A DNA stretch of 64,000 nt from an uncultured Fodinibius sp. (GTDB taxonomy: Bacteria; Bacteroidota; Rhodothermia; Balneolales; Balneolaceae). The translations under genes and the position numbers were made by a program. Position 1 is the first letter of the stretch, and each line of letters starts with the position of its first letter. Where the stretch lies: assembly GCA_913056455.1 (NCBI GenBank), contig CAJXMJ010000003.1:62001-126000 (forward strand). The letters are read 5' to 3'. Below, piece after piece: positions 1 to 7,779 of the stretch. The notes beneath the pieces are model-generated. The model was not told where the DNA came from. It saw only the letters and a list, made by a program, of their open reading frames with translations, and did not search any database.

Positions 1-16
1 ATGCAGTCCAAACAGG

Positions 17-43
17 AAAAGAAGGGCAAGGGTTATGCCCTTC
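17..43 (-). terminator. Intrinsic terminator, minus strand
   Basis: An 8-bp perfect stem GAAGGGCA/TGCCCTTC (21-28 with 36-43) and a 7-base loop are followed on the minus strand by a T run (A17-A20 on the plus strand). It lies downstream of a stronger hairpin at 136-169 and may be a second stop for the late operon. Confidence 0.5.
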
Positions 44-135
44 AGGCTTTTCTTGTATGTGGATTTAATCTTCTGCATTTGAAATGCTTTATTAGATCGA
101 ACCCAAAGTTAGGGAATAGCTGGAAGGGAAAAAAA

Positions 136-169
136 CTAAAAAGGCAGTCTTTGTTTATTAGAACTGCCT
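136..169 (-). terminator. Terminator ending the late operon
   Basis: The stem AGGCAGT/ACTGCCT (142-148 with 163-169) is followed on the minus strand by TTTTTAGTTTTTTT (plus-strand A runs at 131-141). It sits just after the stop at 190 of the last minus-strand gene and so marks the 3' end of the 21-kb late operon inside this window. Confidence 0.75.
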
Positions 170-189
170 CTTTTAAAAAGCATATATGC

Positions 190-555
190 TTATCCAAAAA
201 GTTTATTAAATACCTTTCGGACGAATCCACCAACTCGAATTAAAATACGTCCACCGAACTGATCGATTACAATCCGCAGTTCATGCAAGAAAAGATCCAA
301 CAGTCGCTCCTTTTCTTGGGGAGAGAGCTTTCTACCTTTTTCGCTATTGGGATTGGTGTATTGCCCGTACAGGCGAAGAATATCTTGGGCTTTTTCAAAC
401 AGAGTTCGGATTTGTAAGGATGCAGAAAGGGTAACCATTCCGAGTATAACCACGCCGATCTCAGCCAGGTTATTCGGAGCTAGCAGGCTGGTTATCCATT
501 CACGGGTGGTAAGTAGCAGGATAGTGGTAAATAAAAATGTTAAGAAAATAGTCAT
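190..555 (-). CDS. Two-TM membrane protein, last gene of late operon
   Basis: The 121-aa protein has two hydrophobic segments (about residues 2-17 and 31-50), then a charged amphipathic region and a basic C-terminus. The start codon overlaps the stop of the upstream gene as ATGA (552-555), which argues for translational coupling and fixes this start. Its size, membrane segments and position beside the M15 peptidase and two other small membrane proteins would suit a holin-like or virion-membrane protein, but I recognise no family. Transcription ends at the hairpin 136-169 just after its stop codon. Confidence 0.7.
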   Translation of the reverse strand: MTIFLTFLFTTILLLTTREWITSLLAPNNLAEIGVVILGMVTLSASLQIRTLFEKAQDILRLYGQYTNPNSEKGRKLSPQEKERLLDLFLHELRIVIDQFGGRILIRVGGFVRKVFNKLFG

Positions 556-1019
556 CGGTTGTTCGGTTTTGAGTTTTGGGTTTTATAATGGGAAATATTC
601 ATGGCTTCGACTTGGAGGTCGGAGCGGTCGTCATCAAATAAGGAGTTTCCTGGCAGCTTTTGATATTGGTTCTTCCGGATGTGGTTGAGCCACTGCCGTC
701 CCAGGGCTTTTGCCTGTTTGTTTTGTAGGCCTTCTCCCTTGCCTTCAAGTAGTTGGTCTATCCCGTTGGTTTGAGCAGAACCGGAAGAAACAGCTACCAT
801 TCCGTACAAATACCCCAGGGTTTCCAAGATGGACAGGACGATCAGTAGGGTTCCGTCAATTCCCGATGTAGAAAGCTTTCCAGTGGAGATAAGTCCAGCT
901 ATGGAAAGGCTAGCCACCCCGCTTGTTACGATTCCCTTTCCTTGGTCGGGAGTCTTACTTTTGAACAAACTAATCAAGGACGGTACTGCTTTAATGATGA
1001 TGCGTATGATCTTTGGCAT
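552..1019 (-). CDS. Small membrane protein, hypothetical
   Basis: The reading frame is open from 1139, but I start it at the internal Met at 1019 (155 aa, beginning MPKIIRIIIK). The longer version would overlap the upstream gene by 149 bases; this one overlaps by 29. The basic amphipathic N-terminus is followed by hydrophobic stretches at about residues 30-50 and 55-75 with many Gly/Ser/Ile residues, then a polar C-terminal tail. The function is unknown. It is probably a membrane component of the lysis or virion-membrane set that ends the operon. Confidence 0.6.
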   Translation of the reverse strand: MPKIIRIIIKAVPSLISLFKSKTPDQGKGIVTSGVASLSIAGLISTGKLSTSGIDGTLLIVLSILETLGYLYGMVAVSSGSAQTNGIDQLLEGKGEGLQNKQAKALGRQWLNHIRKNQYQKLPGNSLFDDDRSDLQVEAMNISHYKTQNSKPNNR

Positions 1020-1350
1020 GGGAGGTGTCTTGGGTTGAAGGGAAGGTGTTTGAGGGTGGTTTGTATGGAAGGACTTCAAATTCGATGGTTCGAATTCGCT
1101 TGTTATGGTTGTTGAAACGATCATCCGTCCGTTGGACATGCGTTTCCAAGCTTTCTTCCAATTTACTCAGGTTATTAGCGTGCACTTTGACCTTTTCATT
1201 GATGCCAATCATCAGCTGGTACCACTTCTTTATTTCAGCGGTCTGGTTGTTGATGGAATCGTAGATACCGGTCAGAAACAGGCAGATGATCGTGGTAACG
1301 ATCAGCTCCTTATACTTTTGGAAGAAGCCATCAGTTTGTGGGTTGTTCAT
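991..1350 (-). CDS. N-terminally anchored coiled-coil protein
   Basis: The 119-aa protein has one N-terminal membrane segment (about residues 16-33), then a heptad-like charged region (about 40-90) suggesting a coiled coil, and a His-rich end. The start overlaps the stop of the upstream M15 peptidase as ATGA. A single N-terminal anchor with a periplasmic coiled coil beside an endolysin-type gene resembles inner-membrane spanin subunits, but no spanin family is recognisable, so the role in lysis is inference from layout. Confidence 0.65.
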   Translation of the reverse strand: MNNPQTDGFFQKYKELIVTTIICLFLTGIYDSINNQTAEIKKWYQLMIGINEKVKVHANNLSKLEESLETHVQRTDDRFNNHNKRIRTIEFEVLPYKPPSNTFPSTQDTSHAKDHTHHH

Positions 1351-1880
1351 GGCCCGTACCTCTTGATTGCCTCATCCAGCGTGATGGATTGCTTGTTTGA
1401 TTTGCAATAAAAGTGGCCACCGGTTAGCGATTGGTAATAGTACTGGCCGTCGAGTCGGAGCCACCGGAGCGGGCGTTCGGAATGGGTGTTTCCAGACCAT
1501 CCGTCGACATGGAGGCCAATGGCAGGTACTTTGGCGCCTTCTTCAGGGGTGTATTTCCAATCAAAGTACAAGCCCACGCCCTGGAATCCCCAGGTTGTGG
1601 CCAGGAGCCAGTGCTGGAGCGCAGACGGTTGGCTAACTAGCCACTGGTTAAACAACAGCACGTCCACGGCCAACCCTTGGCCGTGGGATTTGGGATCTCC
1701 TTTGCGCCAAGCCGAGGAAATCATAGTCGGGAGGCCATGCCACTGTCGCCAGGCCAAAAAGGAGCGCAAAAATCCGATGTCCATACGGTTAATCGTTCCG
1801 GGTCCCTGGACTTCCAGTTCGGACAGTGAGAAGTGATTGCCATAGCTGTCTAAGAGGGCTGTAAAATCTTCGGTTTTCAT
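1347..1880 (-). CDS. M15-type peptidoglycan peptidase (endolysin-like)
   Basis: The 177-aa protein carries the zinc-peptidase signature of the M15/DUF882-like group: S-A-W-R (residues 56-59), then S-H-x-x-G-x-A-x-D with His66 and Asp73, and a later L-H-V-D with His124 and Asp126. These are the expected metal ligands and catalytic side chains of D,D-/L,D-peptidases that cut peptidoglycan cross-links. It has no signal peptide, so it would need a holin, membrane anchor partner or virion delivery. It lies in an operon of membrane proteins, consistent with host lysis or wall penetration at entry. Confidence 0.8.
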   Translation of the reverse strand: MKTEDFTALLDSYGNHFSLSELEVQGPGTINRMDIGFLRSFLAWRQWHGLPTMISSAWRKGDPKSHGQGLAVDVLLFNQWLVSQPSALQHWLLATTWGFQGVGLYFDWKYTPEEGAKVPAIGLHVDGWSGNTHSERPLRWLRLDGQYYYQSLTGGHFYCKSNKQSITLDEAIKRYGP

Positions 1881-1881
1881 A

Positions 1882-2154
1882 TTAGCGGCCTCGCCTTTTT
1901 GCTACTAAAAGTAGTCCGATGACTCCAATGCCTGCTGCCACTTTTACTTTGGTTGGGATTTCTCCGTTAATATATTTTTTGGCTTCCGTAATGAGGTCCT
2001 GTTGCGTTTCGGTCGTATCCTCGGCCGGAGATTCTCCCAAGCCTTGCCCACAACCGCAGGGGGTGCTGACAAATCCTGTTGAGCTGCCAAGTCCGCGGCC
2101 ATTACATCCACATTTGCATGTGTTCCCATGGGTATATGCTGATTTTTCTATCAT
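1882..2154 (-). CDS. Cys-rich tail-anchored small protein
   Basis: This 90-aa protein has two short cysteine clusters in its N-terminal third (C-K-C-G-C-N-G near residue 13 and C-G-C-G near 33), an acidic linker, and one C-terminal membrane helix (about 69-84) ending in K-R-R-G-R. The cysteine clusters look suited to metal binding or disulphide bonding. It shares the C-terminal anchor plus basic tail architecture seen repeatedly in this operon. It is a probable virion-membrane or envelope protein; no known family recognised. Confidence 0.65.
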   Translation of the reverse strand: MIEKSAYTHGNTCKCGCNGRGLGSSTGFVSTPCGCGQGLGESPAEDTTETQQDLITEAKKYINGEIPTKVKVAAGIGVIGLLLVAKRRGR

Positions 2155-2188
2155 TGAGTACCTATTTCAGTGTTTAATTTGTAGTGAG

Positions 2189-2671
2189 TTAAAAAAGTAG
2201 TTTCCAAACCAAGAGCCCGACGGCCGTGGCACTACCGGCGACGGCGGCCTGTTTCTTGTCAACTTCCAGTCCTCCGACCTTGATCGTCCCATCCAGTATA
2301 CCTCCGCTTCCACTGGTCGATTTGTTATTTGCCGTTTTCTGAACGGTGACAGCTGCCGTGGGTTTTGGGGTAGAAGCCGGATTATTGGTTGCATTCGATG
2401 ATTGCCTAGTTGCCGGTTTCCTGGACACAGGGGTGAGCCTCTTAGGAGGTGGCACGGGATTTTTGTCGATAACCGGTCGCAGTGTTGGTAGGCTGCGCGG
2501 TCTTACGATCGGTTTAGGCAAGGGTATTCGTTTGGGTTGGATGAGGCTTCGGCTGCGCACCGTTGGGGCATGAGTGGTTGGTAGATTGCGATTAAGGATA
2601 ACGGGCCGGATACGTCCGAGTCCGTCATCCTCGTGGGAACCAGAATAGATGTAGCTAGATTCAGTGTTCAT
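2189..2671 (-). CDS. Basic proline-rich tail-anchored protein
   Basis: This 160-aa protein has a long Pro/Arg/Lys-rich low-complexity region (about residues 20-100), a Gly/Ser linker, and a C-terminal hydrophobic helix at about 143-158 ending W-K-L-L-F. The start overlaps the end of the upstream lytic transglycosylase gene by 11 bases. The charge could suit DNA or wall contact, with the tail anchoring it in a membrane. No family is recognised. Confidence 0.65.
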   Translation of the reverse strand: MNTESSYIYSGSHEDDGLGRIRPVILNRNLPTTHAPTVRSRSLIQPKRIPLPKPIVRPRSLPTLRPVIDKNPVPPPKRLTPVSRKPATRQSSNATNNPASTPKPTAAVTVQKTANNKSTSGSGGILDGTIKVGGLEVDKKQAAVAGSATAVGLLVWKLLF

Positions 2672-3227
2672 TGTTCTTTTGGGTCAGGTGGTTATAAGTG
2701 GCAAGGGTGATAAAGGCTATTGGTAGCACGTACACAGACAGGCTGGTTGCTTTGGAAAGGCCGAGTAGCTGGCCGATCTGCTGTTTTCGTTGCCGAATAT
2801 CCCGGCTGTAATCCCCGCCGGTTGTTACCGAGTCCGGTGGCAGCCCTGCGTAAATGGCGGTCCGCACCTTGTTTGGTCCAGCGTTATAGGCGGCTACGGC
2901 TCGGGTGGTATTCCCGTTGAACTGCCGGAGTAGTTTCGCCAGATACTCTGCTCCATAATCGATGTTGGCTTGGTGGTCCAGTGGGCTGTGGCGACCGGTA
3001 AACCCGGGATGATATCGCCGGTCGATCTGCATGATACCGATGCCGTTGCCCTGGTCTCCGGTGCCGTCAGCCGATAGGGCAAGACCCATGCGACTTTCCC
3101 GGGAAGCGATGGCCAGCAACAATATCAGCGAGATACCATATTGCTTTGAAGCCTGACTGAAGTAGGGCATCAGGCCGCGCAGGCGCACGTACGTAAGTTC
3201 GGTTGACAAGGAAATAGAAGAACCCAT
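2661..3227 (-). CDS. Lytic transglycosylase (SLT, goose-lysozyme fold) with C-terminal anchor
   Basis: Residues about 30-125 match the SLT family: the catalytic glutamate in S-R-E-S (Glu44), G-I-M-Q-I-D (about 64-69) and A-A-Y-N-A-G-P (about 113-119). Such enzymes cleave the MurNAc-GlcNAc bond of peptidoglycan with anhydro-sugar formation. A C-terminal membrane segment at about 163-180 is unusual for a phage endolysin and instead resembles virion-membrane enzymes. The start overlaps the stop of the fibre-like gene (TGATG at 3225-3229). Confidence 0.85.
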   Translation of the reverse strand: MGSSISLSTELTYVRLRGLMPYFSQASKQYGISLILLLAIASRESRMGLALSADGTGDQGNGIGIMQIDRRYHPGFTGRHSPLDHQANIDYGAEYLAKLLRQFNGNTTRAVAAYNAGPNKVRTAIYAGLPPDSVTTGGDYSRDIRQRKQQIGQLLGLSKATSLSVYVLPIAFITLATYNHLTQKNNEH

Positions 3228-4681
3228 CAGGCCACCATCTTTATCTTGTAGCCTACCTTGCGCATCTGCCCGGCCATAATGGTAAACTGGTCGGCTGGTG
3301 CCAGGGCTTTACGTGCAATGAGTTTAGGCAAGAAGCGGTTGGTACTATCGTCGTTCTTCGCATATAGTCCAATCTCTTTAACGGTGATATCGGTGGATCC
3401 GCGGTTTTCAAATACTCTGGACAGGTTGAAATAGGCTTCATTGTTGGCCTCATCGATGGTCACGTTATCGTCAATCATCATGCCGTGATAAAGAAGTTGT
3501 CCGTCCTCGGTGCCGTGTGTAATGCCGCCCAGGTTGTATGGGGTTTCGGGACTAGCATCGGGGGAAAGGCCGGTGTCGGTCATGGAGACGAACTTGTTGC
3601 TTTGTCCAAGTCGGAGCCCAAGCTGCCATCCTTTGTCCCCCGTCGAAGCATTGGCCTCCAGTGCACACATCGAGGTGCCACCGCCGCCGATACACATGAG
3701 CATCCGCGCCCAACCCGAATGGGTGGTTTCAACGGCTTGCCGGCGGAGCCCCTTGGCAAATTCGGCCAGGAATCCGCCGTTTGTGCCATTCAGATCGGTA
3801 TCTTGGTTAAAGTTCTCCAGCTCAAAGCGGCATTCGTAATCCAAGGTTAGGGTCTTGCTGTCTGGTAGGTTAATGGCGGATTGCAGGAGGTCCCGGGCAT
3901 GCAGGGTTGCAATTGTTTTAAGGTCATAACGGGACACGGCGATGTAGGTGACGAGTCCCATCTCACGAATCGTGATGTCCCCACCGGTGCCGTTGGTAAA
4001 GGGAGCGGAAATCGTAAAGATTGACTTTTCCTGGTCGGTAACGACGCTGGAAACCGATACGGAACCACGCGAAAGTAGCGCGTCAATGGGATTATGCAGC
4101 CCAACATCAGAAATACTCAGCGGCCTTGTGCCCGCCCCCACCGTCGGATATACTTTCCGGAAGGGCATGCAATACCGTTGGGTAGAAGCGATATTTTTAT
4201 AGGCTTTGGAGATACAGGTGGCGTCATCTTCCAGGTAGGCAGAAGGGTCGATCGTCATAGGTGCGTCTTTAAGACGGATGTAATCATTGTTGGTATGAGC
4301 ACTTTCAACTTCCCACGTGCCGTTGAGCTCTGGGACGGACTGGCATCCCCAGATATGGACCCATACGGGCTCCTCACCGTTCGGGTCTCCAGAATGGGAA
4401 CCGCTGAATACATTTCGCAGATAACTGCGATAAATTTCCAGGGCGCCATCTACGATATGAATACTGGTGATGGTGTAATCAGGGACATATTGTTCCAGCG
4501 GGGAGATGAGCCGCTCGGTTCGCCCGCCGTGCATCATCCCGTGGATATCACGTAGAAATCCGCCGATAAAGGACTCGCTGTGGAGGCGAAGCAGGTGCTT
4601 GCCGTCGATGCGAATGTTGCAGAACAGGTCCATGCCGGACTTTGGGGTGCCAATTGATAAATTGTGGTTAATCGTATCCAT
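3227..4681 (-). CDS. Spike/fibre-like structural protein
   Basis: The 484-aa beta-rich protein has no signal peptide. It contains two copies of a motif common in phage appendage proteins, D-I-T-I-R-E-M-G-L (about residue 236) and D-I-T-V-K-E-I-G-L-Y (about 428), each followed by an A-R-D/A-R-K-A-L stretch and a terminal hydrophobic strand. The repeat suggests duplicated receptor-binding or fibre-shaft domains. It is followed by the lytic transglycosylase gene and preceded by an FN3-like gene with a 2-base gap. The role as host-recognition spike is inferred from motif and position. Confidence 0.65.
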   Translation of the reverse strand: MDTINHNLSIGTPKSGMDLFCNIRIDGKHLLRLHSESFIGGFLRDIHGMMHGGRTERLISPLEQYVPDYTITSIHIVDGALEIYRSYLRNVFSGSHSGDPNGEEPVWVHIWGCQSVPELNGTWEVESAHTNNDYIRLKDAPMTIDPSAYLEDDATCISKAYKNIASTQRYCMPFRKVYPTVGAGTRPLSISDVGLHNPIDALLSRGSVSVSSVVTDQEKSIFTISAPFTNGTGGDITIREMGLVTYIAVSRYDLKTIATLHARDLLQSAINLPDSKTLTLDYECRFELENFNQDTDLNGTNGGFLAEFAKGLRRQAVETTHSGWARMLMCIGGGGTSMCALEANASTGDKGWQLGLRLGQSNKFVSMTDTGLSPDASPETPYNLGGITHGTEDGQLLYHGMMIDDNVTIDEANNEAYFNLSRVFENRGSTDITVKEIGLYAKNDDSTNRFLPKLIARKALAPADQFTIMAGQMRKVGYKIKMVA

Positions 4682-4683
4682 AG

Positions 4684-5235
4684 TTAAGAGATCGTGGTGA
4701 TTATATTGGTGTGGGCGTTTCCGGTTTCGGGGCGCTGTTCTTCCGAAATATCTGGGTCTGTTTGCAGCGAAGCTGATATCGGCCCGGAGCGAGAGATGGG
4801 GTCGTGCTTTCCAGCAGGGGTCGTAAAGGACAACTGCTGGAACTCGAATTCGGTGGTGCCGATAGGAGTAATATCAAGTCGGGCGATGCCGAATGGGGAC
4901 TCGTTGACTTTCTGTACGTCATCAGGAGTAATCACCGAATAAATGGGGGATTGTCCGATGATGTCACCAGCCGTCTTCGAGCGCACCCGGAAAAAGTGGC
5001 GGGCATCCAGGTAAGTAATCGGAAAATAAAGGGTGTGGTAGCGGACCATTTCGGAGGCCTCGCGGTGATATTCCGGAGTTGTGGCTAGGTTATCCGGATC
5101 CAGTCCCCAATCCAGCTGGGACGAGGCCTTTTGGCCGGTGGCCCATGACACCTGGATGGAACCGTCGACGAGCATGCCGCTGACCACTCGCATTTTAAAT
5201 CCTTCGCTGAACTGTTTGCCGGTGATTTCGCTCAT
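4684..5235 (-). CDS. Fibronectin-III-like structural protein
   Basis: In this 183-aa protein, residues about 15-110 read as an FN3-like beta sandwich: W-A-T-G, then D-W-G-L-D-P, then Y-H-T-L-Y-F-P-I-T-Y-L, then H-F-F-R-V-R-S-K-T and a closing strand. The rest is beta-rich with a low-complexity C-terminus. It stands between the 139-aa and 484-aa structural candidates, so it is probably part of a surface spike or its base. Start codon ATG at 5235, 4 bases after the upstream stop. Confidence 0.6.
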   Translation of the reverse strand: MSEITGKQFSEGFKMRVVSGMLVDGSIQVSWATGQKASSQLDWGLDPDNLATTPEYHREASEMVRYHTLYFPITYLDARHFFRVRSKTAGDIIGQSPIYSVITPDDVQKVNESPFGIARLDITPIGTTEFEFQQLSFTTPAGKHDPISRSGPISASLQTDPDISEEQRPETGNAHTNIITTIS

Positions 5236-5239
5236 AGGG

Positions 5240-5659
5240 CTATTGGGACCAGAAGAGTTCGGTTACGAGGGCTTTGGACGTTTCCAGCGGGCCGCTGGCT
5301 TCGTCCCAAAGGCCCATCATCCCGCCTTTGTAGATTTCTTTGAATTGGCGCTCGTCCATGTGAAGGGTTTCCCCCGGTTTTAGTTTGAAGGTGTAGTGCC
5401 GGTCGTCGATGCGACTGCTATCCAAGGCAACCATAAACTCTCCATCGCTGTTGTTATGGACGATGATCCCGAGTCGCTGGGGGTTCCCGTTGACAAGATT
5501 TATGGGGTTGACGCCCTGTTTGAGCACAACAGATATAGAGGTGCCAACGCGGTTGCCCTGGGGCATGCCCGAGGAGGGGCCTCCGCTGCGGAGTTCGTCA
5601 AGTAGGGCATCCATTTTTCCGGTGAGCTCGCAGAGGGCGTTAAGTAGCGTGTTCCACAT
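5240..5659 (-). CDS. Small beta-sandwich structural protein (spike/vertex candidate)
   Basis: The 139-aa protein has an N-terminal amphipathic helix (about residues 1-25), a Gly/Ser linker, then one beta-sandwich-like domain with alternating hydrophobic strands around N-N-S-D-G and L-K-P-G-E-T. The pattern resembles small jelly-roll-type virion proteins, but there is no sequence-level family match I can name. It follows the 260-aa capsid candidate by 3 bases. Confidence 0.6.
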   Translation of the reverse strand: MWNTLLNALCELTGKMDALLDELRSGGPSSGMPQGNRVGTSISVVLKQGVNPINLVNGNPQRLGIIVHNNSDGEFMVALDSSRIDDRHYTFKLKPGETLHMDERQFKEIYKGGMMGLWDEASGPLETSKALVTELFWSQ

Positions 5660-5662
5660 AGC

Positions 5663-6445
5663 TTAGACCGTTAATGGATTATCAGGTTCTGTTTGACCGG
5701 CGACATAGGCCTCGCAAAGGAAACTAACGTGGGCTTGGGAAGGGCCTCTGTTCGAGGTGTACACCTGGAAGGGCACATTGGAGCCAACAATAAACGGGAC
5801 GTTGGCATAGAATTGTCCAAACTCGTCGTTGATCTGCTCCAGAAATACTTCATTGCGAATGGTCGTATTATATACCTTCAGGCTGGCCGTAATATCGCCG
5901 GGTCGATCGCTGCTCATCGCCAGCCGGCGGGCCTGCACGTCAATACTTTTGGCCTTGACGCCCATGTCACTATGTACAGCGCCCGAGGGAAGGGTAACAT
6001 GACCGTAGAGGAATCGGGGTTGCGGCATGGGAGCGGAAATCTCGCTGTAGATGGCTTGTAGCTTTGATAGCCCAAAATGGTCGTAGCCGATGATCTGGAT
6101 GTTTACTGGTTGTTCGACCGGTCCCACATTTTCGAGTTCAAATACCAGGCTGTTACTTTTTTGGATAATGAACGGAGCAAGCAGGCCTTTGGTCCCTTTG
6201 AACAGTTGGTGGACGACGGCAAGCTGCAGGTCTCGAAACAGATACAGGTCTTCATTGAGCCGTGCGGATACCAGAATGTGGTCCATATTCGGGGCATATG
6301 GCAATATGCGTTGGACGCCGAAACTCTCTCCACCCATGCCGTTCATCTTAATTTCTTTGCTGTCACCAGCGGGGATATCCACAGTTTTGGCCGGGTTGAA
6401 GGGCGTAGATTCGGTCGGGGGAATAAAATTGGTTACAATTTTCAT
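5663..6445 (-). CDS. Candidate major capsid protein (two beta-sandwich domains)
   Basis: The 260-aa protein is almost entirely beta-predicted. It appears to have two similar-sized halves (about residues 15-125 and 145-250), each with a run of alternating hydrophobic strands. Examples are I-P-A-G-D-S-K-E-I, S-L-V-F-E-L-E-N and I-Q-I-I-G-Y in the first half, and D-V-Q-A-R-R-L and V-S-F-L-C-E-A-Y-V in the second. The length is close to the smallest known double-jelly-roll capsid protein (PM2 P2, about 269 aa). It is central in the late operon next to the 206-aa candidate. The fold is my inference; no sequence family is recognised. Confidence 0.5.
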   Translation of the reverse strand: MKIVTNFIPPTESTPFNPAKTVDIPAGDSKEIKMNGMGGESFGVQRILPYAPNMDHILVSARLNEDLYLFRDLQLAVVHQLFKGTKGLLAPFIIQKSNSLVFELENVGPVEQPVNIQIIGYDHFGLSKLQAIYSEISAPMPQPRFLYGHVTLPSGAVHSDMGVKAKSIDVQARRLAMSSDRPGDITASLKVYNTTIRNEVFLEQINDEFGQFYANVPFIVGSNVPFQVYTSNRGPSQAHVSFLCEAYVAGQTEPDNPLTV

Positions 6446-6470
6446 TAGCAGGGTTGGTTAGCGGCGGTTG

Positions 6471-6511
6471 TAAAAAAACACCACCGGCTGCAGCGGTAGC
6501 CGCCGGTGGTG
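6471..6511 (-). terminator. Intrinsic terminator inside late operon
   Basis: A 10-bp perfect stem CACCACCGGC/GCCGGTGGTG (6479-6488 with 6502-6511) with a 13-base loop is followed on the minus strand by seven T (plus-strand A run 6472-6478). It lies directly after the stop of the 206-aa gene (6519) and before the 260-aa gene. A partial terminator here would raise the dose of the 206-aa message relative to downstream genes, as is often seen after abundant virion genes. Confidence 0.8.
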
Positions 6512-6518
6512 GGTGATG

Positions 6519-7139
6519 TTACTTCTCAGGTTTCATTTCGGCGACGACAATGCTGGCTCGCAGGTACAGCAAGCCTTGGCTGGAGGTCACCCAGTCGTTA
6601 TCGCTTGGGAATACCGAGGCATCTTCAAAGTGAACCGACAGCGAAAGCGTTTGGTTGACGGCTAAATCGAACGGATCAGCCAGGCGGTATTCGTCTGCGG
6701 ATTTCAGAGAAGCAATGCGCTTGAATACCACGGGGGCATCGGCGGTATTGGCCGTACCCGCTACCATATGCATGCCTGTGCCAGAGAAATTGGAATGCTT
6801 GGAGATGGGGACCCGCAAGAATTCCTTGTTGTCATTGTCGGCCTGCAGGATACAGCCGGCATCTTTGAGAGAGTTTACGATCCCCCGGGCGTCAATATTG
6901 TTGGCCTCGTCATCTTCGATGAACTGCTTGGTTACCTCAAAGGAAAGGGCCAGCACGCGGCGCTTGAGCTCTCCCGGGAAGGGATTTCCGACGTAATTGT
7001 TGCGGGTAATCTTCCGGGTGGAGTTCGGAGGGAAAAAGTTAACGACAGCGCCGTTTTGCGTGACTTGTTGCGTATCGAAATAGGTTTTGATGCGCGCGCT
7101 GGCGGGTACAATTGCTTTTTTTGAAATTTGGTTGCTCAT
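6519..7139 (-). CDS. Candidate abundant virion protein (single beta-sandwich)
   Basis: The 206-aa protein has no signal peptide or membrane helix. Beta-strand-like segments are spread along the chain (N-F-F-P-P-N-S at about 35, a long strand L-A-L-S-F-E at about 67, L-S-L-S-V-H-F-E near 170, and L-L-Y-L-R-A-S-I-V-V-A near the end), consistent with one jelly-roll-like domain. The gene is the only one in the operon followed at once by a strong terminator hairpin, which suggests high expression. It is either the main or the second capsid subunit. Confidence 0.55.
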   Translation of the reverse strand: MSNQISKKAIVPASARIKTYFDTQQVTQNGAVVNFFPPNSTRKITRNNYVGNPFPGELKRRVLALSFEVTKQFIEDDEANNIDARGIVNSLKDAGCILQADNDNKEFLRVPISKHSNFSGTGMHMVAGTANTADAPVVFKRIASLKSADEYRLADPFDLAVNQTLSLSVHFEDASVFPSDNDWVTSSQGLLYLRASIVVAEMKPEK

Positions 7140-7238
7140 AGTTCGTAGTTAGTAAAGGGGTTAAGGTGGTGGCCATGGTGGCCTTCTGCTTGTTCCCGCA
7201 GGCAGTCCCTTTGGCAGGTGGAGCTATGAGTGGAAAGG

Positions 7239-7682
7239 TTACACTTCTACCGTGTCCTCAAACACTGTTTCTATTTGAGAAACATGGCCGGTTTCCTTCG
7301 GTAGAGGAACGGGAGGCGCAGGTTGTGGGGATAGGTTGTCTTCGTCCCACAGGTATTCGCTGCCTTCCATCAGGCCTTGGGAGGGCGTCCAGTCGGGCAT
7401 GACGAACTTGATCAGTTCCATCACGCCTTGCACGCCCAGCCCCATGGCCAAGCCGCGGAGGTGCGGGTTTTTGGTGAACATGGTAAAGACCATGCCTAAA
7501 GTGAGCGGAAGACCGACGCGTGCGGCCTGTTGGACCGTGGCAGAAGTTCCGCCAAGGATTGCAGGGACGGCCAGCCCGTTGAGCTGCGCACCAATCGCCT
7601 GGCCACCCACAATGTATCCGGCAGTGATCAGCTGTTGCTTGAATTCGCCGACAGCTTTTTCCGTTGTTAGTTTTTTTGCCAT
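7239..7682 (-). CDS. Small membrane protein between polyvalent and capsid genes
   Basis: I start at the Met at 7682 (147 aa, MAKKLTTEK...). The frame stays open to 7805, but those 41 extra codons overlap the upstream gene and look unlike protein. Two hydrophobic Gly/Ala-rich segments (about residues 19-45 and 50-65, perhaps also 72-95) precede a Pro/acidic C-terminal tail. It could be a virion-membrane protein. No family recognised. Confidence 0.65.
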   Translation of the reverse strand: MAKKLTTEKAVGEFKQQLITAGYIVGGQAIGAQLNGLAVPAILGGTSATVQQAARVGLPLTLGMVFTMFTKNPHLRGLAMGLGVQGVMELIKFVMPDWTPSQGLMEGSEYLWDEDNLSPQPAPPVPLPKETGHVSQIETVFEDTVEV

Positions 7683-7779
7683 AGTTGTGCGTTTAGGGGT
7701 TGTTGGGTTTTTGATTACATCCAAGTGTGTTGGATTTTTAGCAAATATTCGTTGGGTCATAGGATTGTTGGATAAGGGG

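Noticed and set aside
1-243. Plus-strand 80-codon open frame at the window start
   Set aside because: It runs through two terminator hairpins, has no family features, and is opposite to the operon.
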